From: an uncultured Lachnospiraceae bacterium
GTDB lineage: Bacteria; Bacillota; Clostridia; Lachnospirales; Lachnospiraceae
Assembly (NCBI GenBank): GCA_900542015.1
Contig: UQLY01000006.1
Span: 1 to 64,000, forward strand
DNA: 64,000 nt
Direction of reading: 5' to 3'
Below the pieces are notes generated by a model. It had not been told where the DNA came from. It did not search any database and was given only the letters and a program-made list of their open reading frames with translations. The translations under genes and the position numbers were made by a program. Below are positions 59,075 through 64,000 of the stretch, piece after piece. The stretch's first letter is position 1. Each line of letters opens with the position of its first letter.

Positions 59075-59983
59075 ATGGAAGAGCAGAAAAGAACCGGATT
59101 TGTGACCCTGATCGGGAGACCGAACGTGGGCAAATCCACACTGATGAACAGACTGATCGGACAAAAAATTGCGATTACCTCCAGTAAGCCGCAAACAACC
59201 AGAAACCGCATTCAGACTGTATATACGGATGAAAGAGGGCAGATTGTCTTTTTGGATACGCCGGGCATCCACAAGGCGAAAAACAAGCTGGGCAATTATA
59301 TGGTAGGCGCGGCGGAGCGCACCTTAAAGGAAGTGGATGTGATCCTGTTTCTGGTGGAGCCCTCCTCCTTTATCGGCGCGGGAGAAAAACATATTATCGA
59401 ACAGTTAAAAAAGGTCGGTACGCCTGTGATTTTGCTGATCAATAAGATCGATACCGTGCAGAAAAAGGAAGAACTGTTGCTGTATATCGACGCTTACCGC
59501 AGGGAAATGGACTTTGACCAGATCATTCCGGTATCGGCAAAGAGCGGAGAGGGGACGGAGGACGTGATAAAAACCGTCTTTTCCTATCTGCCTTACGGTC
59601 CCATGTTTTATGACGAGGACACGGTTACGGACCAGCCCGAGAGACAGATTGTGGCGGAACTGATCAGGGAACAGGCGCTCCGCCTGTTAGAGGACGAAAT
59701 TCCCCACGGCATTGCGGTTTCCATTGAAAGGATGAAATACGGAAAGCGGATTACGGATATCGACGCGACGATTATCTGCGAAAGGGATTCCCACAAGGGC
59801 ATTATCATCGGCAAGGGCGGGAGTATGCTCAAAAAGATCGGGACCAATGCAAGAAAGGGAATCGAGGATCTGTTAGGCTGCCAGGTCAATCTGAAGCTTT
59901 GGGTAAAAGTCAAAAAGGACTGGCGCGACAGCGACTTTTTATTAAAAAATTTCGGGTACAACGAGAAGGAAAACGAGCTGTAA
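59075..59983 (+). CDS. era: GTPase Era
   Basis: 302 residues. Ribosome assembly GTPase that binds the 3' end of 16S rRNA. G1 GRPNVGKSTLMN, G2 SSKPQTTRN, G3 DTPGIHKAKNKLG, G4 NKID and G5 SAKSGEG are all present; the C-terminal KH domain includes SHKGIIIGKGGSMLKKIG. Length and ends are standard. The gene is followed by a yqzL-like ORF and recO, the same order as in Bacillus. Confidence 0.96.
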   Translation: MEEQKRTGFVTLIGRPNVGKSTLMNRLIGQKIAITSSKPQTTRNRIQTVYTDERGQIVFLDTPGIHKAKNKLGNYMVGAAERTLKEVDVILFLVEPSSFIGAGEKHIIEQLKKVGTPVILLINKIDTVQKKEELLLYIDAYRREMDFDQIIPVSAKSGEGTEDVIKTVFSYLPYGPMFYDEDTVTDQPERQIVAELIREQALRLLEDEIPHGIAVSIERMKYGKRITDIDATIICERDSHKGIIIGKGGSMLKKIGTNARKGIEDLLGCQVNLKLWVKVKKDWRDSDFLLKNFGYNEKENEL

Positions 59984-60071
59984 AAACTTCCAGTTTTATT
60001 TGCGGGCTGCACCGCATAGAAATGTGGAAATGGAAGACCCTACTTTTTAGAAAACAAAGGAGGGAATTTAC

Positions 60072-60272
60072 ATGGAAACAAAAGAGTGGCAGCAGTTTTG
60101 TAAGACGGGAAGCGTAGAGGACTATTTGATCTACCGGGAAGCCGTAGCAAATTCCGTCAGAGAAGAAAGACGTGAAGTATCCGGTAAGGAAGGGGAGAAG
60201 GCTGTAGGACATGCAGGATTTTGTAATAGTGACGGGAATGATTTTACAGGCGCTTCCCATGGGAGAATATGA
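60072..60272 (+). CDS. yqzL: YqzL-like small protein between era and recO
   Basis: 66 residues with a strong ribosome site AAAGGAGGGAATTTAC. The N-terminal half EWQQFCKTGSVEDYLIYREA matches the YqzL pattern (W-x-x-F-x-x-TG-x-x-x-x-YL), a roughly 45-residue protein encoded between era and recO in Bacillus. Here the frame continues another 20 residues into recO, so the last part (about 45-66) overlaps the recO start by 62 bases. Function unknown, although the location suggests a link to ribosome assembly or DNA repair. Confidence 0.75.
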   Translation: METKEWQQFCKTGSVEDYLIYREAVANSVREERREVSGKEGEKAVGHAGFCNSDGNDFTGASHGRI

Positions 60273-60873
60273 CAGACGGGTATTGGTGCTGACAAAGGAG
60301 AGAGGAAAAATTTCCGCTTTTGCCAAAGGAGCCAGGAGGCAGAACAGCCGGCTGATGGCGCGGACGAATCCTTTTTGTTTCGGCACCTTCAAATTATATG
60401 AGGGCAGGAGCGCGTACAGTCTTGCCGACGCGGAGATTACCAATTATTTCGACGGCTTCAGAGAGGATCTGGAGGGAGCCATGTACGGAATGTATTTTCT
60501 GGACGTGGCGGATTATTATACCCGTGAAAACAACGATGAAAAAGATATGTTAAAGCTTTTATATCAATCCTTACGGGCGCTTTCCGTGCCTGCGATTCCC
60601 AATGAGCTGATCAGATACATATTTGAAATCAAGGCGCTTGTGGTAAACGGAGAATTTCCTGGCGTTTTGCCGGACCTGGAACTTCTCGCGGATACCAGAT
60701 ATACCATTGATTATATAGAAAAGGCGGGACTGGATAAACTTTATACCTTTGTCGTATCCGACGAGGTGCTAAAGGAACTGTCCCGGTGCGCCGGGGAGTA
60801 CCGGAAGGGCTTTGGAAACAAAAAATTCAAAAGCCTGGAAATTCTCGAAGAAATGCTGGCGCTTACGACATAA
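60211..60873 (+). CDS. recO: DNA repair protein RecO
   Basis: 220 residues from ATG 60211, AAGGAAGGGGAGAAGG upstream. Recombination mediator that helps load RecA with RecR. The OB fold has VTGMILQALPMGEYDRRVLV, LTKERGKISAFAKGARR and FGTFKLYEGRSAYSLADAEI, then the helical domain with LYQSLRALSVPAIPNELIRY. The two CxxC zinc-binding pairs usual in many RecO proteins are missing; a single Cys remains near LSRCAGEY. It overlaps the yqzL-like gene. Length is at the short end of the family. Confidence 0.88.
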   Translation: MQDFVIVTGMILQALPMGEYDRRVLVLTKERGKISAFAKGARRQNSRLMARTNPFCFGTFKLYEGRSAYSLADAEITNYFDGFREDLEGAMYGMYFLDVADYYTRENNDEKDMLKLLYQSLRALSVPAIPNELIRYIFEIKALVVNGEFPGVLPDLELLADTRYTIDYIEKAGLDKLYTFVVSDEVLKELSRCAGEYRKGFGNKKFKSLEILEEMLALTT

Positions 60874-60914
60874 CAGGGCGGTGTCTAGAATTGCGCCCGG
60901 AAAAGATACATAGC

Positions 60915-60964
60915 AAAGCGCGGGAAATATTTGTGTAGGAAAGCGCAGGGAAACATTTGTGGGT
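60915..60964 (+). repeat. Two tandem imperfect 25-bp direct repeats
   Basis: The unit beginning AAAGCGC(A)GGGAAA and containing ATTTGTG occurs twice back to back (60915-60939 and 60940-60964), differing at a few positions. It lies just upstream of the -35 box of the lipoprotein gene and could be a pair of regulator sites. Confidence 0.6.
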
Positions 60965-60992
60965 TGAAAATATAGGAAGTGTCCGCTATAAT
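60964..60992 (+). promoter_or_regulatory. Promoter of the lipoprotein gene
   Basis: TTGAAA (60964-60969), 17 bases, TATAAT (60987-60992), 27 bases before the start codon. Confidence 0.8.
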
Positions 60993-61019
60993 ATTATAGC
61001 AGTATGCAGGAGGTAGATT

Positions 61020-61604
61020 ATGAAAAAGAATAGACTGCTTTTGGCAGCAGGCATGGCGCTGTTGCTTGGAGGCTGCGCTTTCGGCGGTAAGGTGGATACG
61101 ACCACGATCATCGTTGATAAAAGCGGCGCGGTAACAGAGGCAATTGTGGAGGACTTTGACAAGGATTATTATAACGCCGATGAGCTGGAACAGATGATTA
61201 CGGAAGAAATCGGCGATTATAACGGTACGGCAGGCGGAGAGAAGGTAAAGCTTGACTCCTTTGAACAGACTGAGGACGGCGGACAGATCCGGCTGGAGAT
61301 CGGATACGCCACGGCTGCCGATTATACGCAGATGAACGGGAGAGAATTGTTCTGCGGCACCGTTTCTGAGGCTTACGAGGCGGGATATACCTTTGTATCC
61401 ATGATCGATCAGAAGACGGGAAGCGCCGTTTCGGAAGCGGACATTCTGGAAATGGGCGATAAAAAGATCGTGATCAGCGAGGAAGCGGTAAATATCCAGA
61501 CGCCCGGCAGGATCAGTTATGCCAGCGAAGGCGTATCGGTAACGGATAAGACGGCGACCCTTCCCGACGACGGAGAAAGCCTTTCCTATATTATTTACGA
61601 ATAG
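61020..61604 (+). CDS. Secreted lipoprotein, function unknown
   Basis: 194 residues; GCAGGAGGTAGATT upstream. Signal peptide KKNRLLLAAGMALLLGG with lipobox LGGC (Cys at 19). The mature part opens with the two-strand pattern VDTTTIIVDKSGAVTEAIVE seen in small Lachnospiraceae lipoproteins, continues with acidic helical sequence YYNADELEQMITEEI, and ends DDGESLSYIIYE. I know no function. It has its own promoter preceded by direct repeats and lies upstream of glyS by 47 bases without an obvious terminator. Confidence 0.85.
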   Translation: MKKNRLLLAAGMALLLGGCAFGGKVDTTTIIVDKSGAVTEAIVEDFDKDYYNADELEQMITEEIGDYNGTAGGEKVKLDSFEQTEDGGQIRLEIGYATAADYTQMNGRELFCGTVSEAYEAGYTFVSMIDQKTGSAVSEADILEMGDKKIVISEEAVNIQTPGRISYASEGVSVTDKTATLPDDGESLSYIIYE

Positions 61605-61651
61605 AACAGGTACATAGCGCCTGTCAATTATAAGAATGCGAGGAGAAAGAA

Positions 61652-63040
61652 ATGGAAAAATCATTGGAAAAAATCGTAGCATTGGCGAAGTCCAGAGGCT
61701 TTGTATATCCCGGCAGCGAGATCTACGGCGGTCTCGCCAACACATGGGATTACGGAAATCTGGGCGTAGAACTGAAAAACAATGTGAAGAAAGCATGGTG
61801 GCAGAAATTTATTATGGAAAACCCCTATAATGTGGGTGTCGACTGTGCGATTCTGATGAACCCCCAGACCTGGGTCGCAAGCGGTCACCTTGCGGGCTTT
61901 TCCGATCCTTTGATGGATTGTAAGGAGTGCCACGAGCGGTTCCGCGCCGACAAGATCATCGAGGATTTCTGCGAGGAAAAGGGCATTTCCCTGGAGAAGC
62001 CCATTGATGCTTTCAGCAAAGAAGAAATGCAGGATTTTATCGAAGAAAAGCAGATTCCCTGCCCGACCTGCGGCAAGCATAATTTTACGGAGCTGCGTGA
62101 ATTTAACCTGATGTTCAAGACCTTCCAGGGCGTAACCGAAGATGCGAAGAATACCGTATATTTAAGACCGGAAACGGCGCAGGGCATTTTCGTAAACTTC
62201 AAAAACGTACAGAGGACTTCCCGTAAAAAGATTCCTTTCGGCATCGGACAGATCGGTAAATCCTTCCGAAACGAGATCACACCGGGCAACTTTACGTTCC
62301 GCACCAGAGAGTTTGAACAGATGGAGCTGGAGTTTTTCTGTGAACCCGGCACCGATCTGGAATGGTTCCAGTATTGGAGACAATTTTGTATCGACTGGCT
62401 GAAATCCCTTGGCATTAAGGACGACGAAATGCGCGCCAGGGACCATGCGCCCGAGGAATTGTGCTTCTATTCCAAGGGAACGACCGATATCGAATTTTTA
62501 TTCCCCTTCGGCTGGGGCGAGCTTTGGGGCATTGCGGACAGAACCGATTATGACCTGACCCAGCACCAGAACACGTCCGGACAGGATATGAGTTATTTTG
62601 ACGATACCAAGGGAGAAAAATACATTCCCTATGTCATTGAGCCTTCTTTGGGAGCGGACCGCGTGGTGCTCGCTTTCCTTTGCGCGGCTTACGACGAGGA
62701 AGAAATCGGGGAGGGCGACGTGCGTACCGTGCTTCATTTCCATCCGGTTCTCGCACCGGTTAAGATCGGCGTGCTTCCTTTATCCAAGAAGTTGAACGAG
62801 GGAGCCGAAAAGATTTTTGCGGAGCTCTCCAAAAAATATAACTGCGAATTTGACGACAGAGGCAATATCGGTAAGAGATACCGCCGTCAGGACGAGATCG
62901 GCACGCCTTTCTGCGTGACTTACGATTTTGATTCCGAGACGGACGGCTGCGTGACGGTCCGCGACCGCGATACCATGGAGCAGGAAAGAGTGGCAATTGC
63001 CGATCTGGATGCGTATTTTGCGGATAAATTTACGTTCTAG
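61652..63040 (+). CDS. glyS: Glycyl-tRNA synthetase (dimeric, class II)
   Basis: 462 residues; GCGAGGAGAAAGA upstream. Charges tRNA-Gly. Archaeal/eukaryal-like alpha2 type. Motif 1 region FVYPGSEIYGGLANTWDYG, motif 2 GKSFRNEITPGNFTFRTREF, then ELEFFCEP and motif 3 EPSLGADRVVLAFL are present. The insertion with Cys CKECHERF and CPTCGKHNF looks like a zinc site. The C-terminal anticodon-binding domain has VKIGVLPLSKKLNEGAEKI and GKRYRRQDEIGTPFCVTYDF. Length standard. Confidence 0.95.
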   Translation: MEKSLEKIVALAKSRGFVYPGSEIYGGLANTWDYGNLGVELKNNVKKAWWQKFIMENPYNVGVDCAILMNPQTWVASGHLAGFSDPLMDCKECHERFRADKIIEDFCEEKGISLEKPIDAFSKEEMQDFIEEKQIPCPTCGKHNFTELREFNLMFKTFQGVTEDAKNTVYLRPETAQGIFVNFKNVQRTSRKKIPFGIGQIGKSFRNEITPGNFTFRTREFEQMELEFFCEPGTDLEWFQYWRQFCIDWLKSLGIKDDEMRARDHAPEELCFYSKGTTDIEFLFPFGWGELWGIADRTDYDLTQHQNTSGQDMSYFDDTKGEKYIPYVIEPSLGADRVVLAFLCAAYDEEEIGEGDVRTVLHFHPVLAPVKIGVLPLSKKLNEGAEKIFAELSKKYNCEFDDRGNIGKRYRRQDEIGTPFCVTYDFDSETDGCVTVRDRDTMEQERVAIADLDAYFADKFTF

Positions 63041-63079
63041 GCAGTATTGACAGGCGGTGGAACGGATAGAATAAAGTGA

Positions 63080-63115
63080 TAAGGGGATATGTGGGAATCC
63101 GTGTATCCCCTTTCC
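63080..63115 (+). terminator. Probable terminator after glyS
   Basis: AAGGGGATA (63081-63089) pairs with TATCCCCTT (63104-63112). The T-run after it is short (TTT), so termination may be weak. Confidence 0.55.
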
Positions 63116-63149
63116 CAATGGGCGAAGTGATAAAAGAAAAGGATACGAT

Positions 63150-63602
63150 ATGAAACAAAAATATGAGGCGTTTCTGGCGGGACTGCCGGAAGAGAAGAGG
63201 AAAAAAGCCGAGGCGTTTGTCCAGTTTGTAAAATTCGGCATCGTGGGAGCCTTTAATACCATATTATCCTATGTGATTGTCAACGTCATGTTTTATGTCT
63301 GGCATATCAATGAGCAGATCGGAAACCTGACGGCGTTTGTGATTACGGTATTTATTTCTTATATGGCGAACAGCAGGTTTGTTTTCCGGGAGACGGCAAA
63401 GGAGCAGTCCTTTCTGGCGGGATTGGTCAAGGTCTATGTTTCCTACTCCTTTACGGGGCTGTTTTTAACCGCCGTTCTTTTGTGGGTGGAGAGCGATCTT
63501 TTGCATATTCCTTTGTATATCGGGACTTTCGCCAACATTTTTATTACGATTCCGATCAATTTCGTATTGAATAAGTTTTGGGCTTATCGCAAGAAATCAT
63601 AA
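63150..63602 (+). CDS. GtrA-family membrane protein
   Basis: 150 residues; AAAAGGATACGAT upstream. Four hydrophobic helices in the GtrA pattern: FVKFGIVGAFNTILSYVIVN, GNLTAFVITVFISYMANSRF (conserved N-x-x-F), KVYVSYSFTGLFLTAVLLWV and PINFVLNKFWAYRKKS. GtrA-like proteins are thought to flip lipid-linked sugars in the synthesis of cell-surface polysaccharides; none of the partner glycosyltransferases is adjacent. It precedes the alaS promoter. Confidence 0.9.
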   Translation: MKQKYEAFLAGLPEEKRKKAEAFVQFVKFGIVGAFNTILSYVIVNVMFYVWHINEQIGNLTAFVITVFISYMANSRFVFRETAKEQSFLAGLVKVYVSYSFTGLFLTAVLLWVESDLLHIPLYIGTFANIFITIPINFVLNKFWAYRKKS

Positions 63603-63607
63603 TTTTT

Positions 63608-63636
63608 TTGACAGATGGAGAAAAAAATTCTATAAT
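63608..63636 (+). promoter_or_regulatory. Perfect consensus promoter of alaS
   Basis: TTGACA (63608-63613), 17 bases, TATAAT (63631-63636). No T-box or other leader structure is visible in the 35 bases before the GTG. Confidence 0.9.
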
Positions 63637-63670
63637 TTACGCGAGTATAAATAATTTGGAGGAAACATAC

Positions 63671-64000
63671 GTGAAAGCTTATGGAGTAAATGAACTGAGA
63701 AAAATGTTTTTGGAGTTCTTTGAAAGCAAGGGACATCTTGTAATGAAGAGTTTTTCTTTGGTGCCTCATAACGATAATTCGTTATTGCTGATCAACTCCG
63801 GCATGGCGCCGTTAAAACCATATTTTACAGGACAGGAGATTCCGCCCCGCAGGAGAGTGACGACCTGTCAGAAATGTATCCGTACCGGCGATATTGAAAA
63901 TATCGGGAAAACCGCGCGTCACGGTACTTTTTTTGAAATGCTGGGTAATTTCTCCTTCGGAGATTATTTTAAGCATGAAGCAATCGGCTGGACCTGGGAG
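63671..64000 (+). CDS. alaS: Alanyl-tRNA synthetase, N-terminal part (runs off the window)
   Basis: 110 residues visible from GTG 63671 (TTGGAGGAAACATAC upstream). Charges tRNA-Ala. The N-terminus AYGVNELRKMFLEFFESKGH, HNDNSLLLINSGMAPLKPYF, RRRVTTCQKCIRTGDIENIG and RHGTFFEMLGNFSFGDYF (motif 2) are characteristic of AlaRS. The catalytic domain is open at the window end; editing and C-terminal domains lie beyond it. Confidence 0.95.
   Translation, partial: MKAYGVNELRKMFLEFFESKGHLVMKSFSLVPHNDNSLLLINSGMAPLKPYFTGQEIPPRRRVTTCQKCIRTGDIENIGKTARHGTFFEMLGNFSFGDYFKHEAIGWTWE

Noticed and set aside
58549..59211. A 220-codon open frame on the minus strand
   Set aside because: Opposite the M16C peptidase and era, both well-conserved families.

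Overview
The window looks like chromosomal DNA of an anaerobic, low-to-moderate GC Firmicute of the class Clostridia, most likely a Lachnospiraceae. I infer this from strong AGGAGG-type ribosome binding sites, consensus TTGACA-17-TATAAT promoters, a T-box leader on the trp operon, a CIRCE element on Hsp20 genes, a clostridial NADP-type glutamate dehydrogenase, an FprA flavodiiron protein, a 1420-residue 2-hydroxyacyl-CoA dehydratase activator-type protein, and several DUF families typical of gut Lachnospiraceae. No rRNA, CRISPR array or complete insertion sequence was seen. One tRNA gene is present.

Layout. 1-4400: an AT-rich accessory stretch with a methyl-accepting chemotaxis protein remnant, an XRE regulator, small membrane and acetyltransferase genes, a DUF6892-like protein and a PH-domain protein. 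4490-6710: ferredoxin-type aldo/keto reductase, ECF S-component and DUF1893 protein. 6895-10180: PAP2 phosphatase, two tandem DUF6033-like paralogues, an antisense-overlapping acyltransferase and a small hypothetical. 10294-13324: yqeG-aroE-aroK-aroQ (shikimate pathway), then efp. 13480-18490: DUF5688 protein, tRNA-Arg(CCG) apparently co-transcribed with an SH3-domain membrane protein, a Gfo/Idh/MocA oxidoreductase and gdhA. 18598-25676: DMP19-like protein, a TetM/EF-G-like GTPase fused to a YacP/Rae1-type NYN nuclease, then MATE, asparaginase and MATE genes. 25673-32681: the trp operon (T-box, trpE-G-D-C-F-B-A), with an unusual multi-hairpin element between T-box and trpE and an amber codon inside trpD. 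32699-40079: nth, a DRE-TIM aldolase, DUF378, rluF-type pseudouridine synthase, ligA and metA. 40115-42421: a probable acquired patch with gene remnants, a GNAT, a 27-bp perfect palindrome and an AAA_14/DUF4143 ATPase. 42548-49220: fprA, YitT-like and YeiH-like membrane proteins, DUF2225, galE, a lipoprotein and two hsp20 genes under CIRCE. 49454-53716 (minus): giant activase. 53944-56058: an uncharacterised operon of a rhomboid-like zinc-ribbon membrane protein, a sigma-factor-like protein lacking DNA-binding regions, and a conserved hypothetical. 56107-64000: M16C peptidase, era-yqzL-recO, a lipoprotein, glyS, GtrA and the 5' part of alaS.

How the genes work together. AroE, AroK and AroQ feed chorismate toward the neighbouring tryptophan operon, which should respond to uncharged tRNA-Trp through its T-box. 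GdhA, MetA and asparaginase add amino-acid and nitrogen metabolism. Era, RecO, YqzL, GlyRS, AlaRS, EF-P and the GTPase-NYN fusion form a translation and genome-maintenance theme. The most unusual items are the GTPase-NYN fusion, the interrupted trpD, the cloverleaf-like element in the trp leader, the truncated sigma-like protein and the tRNA-mRNA co-transcript.
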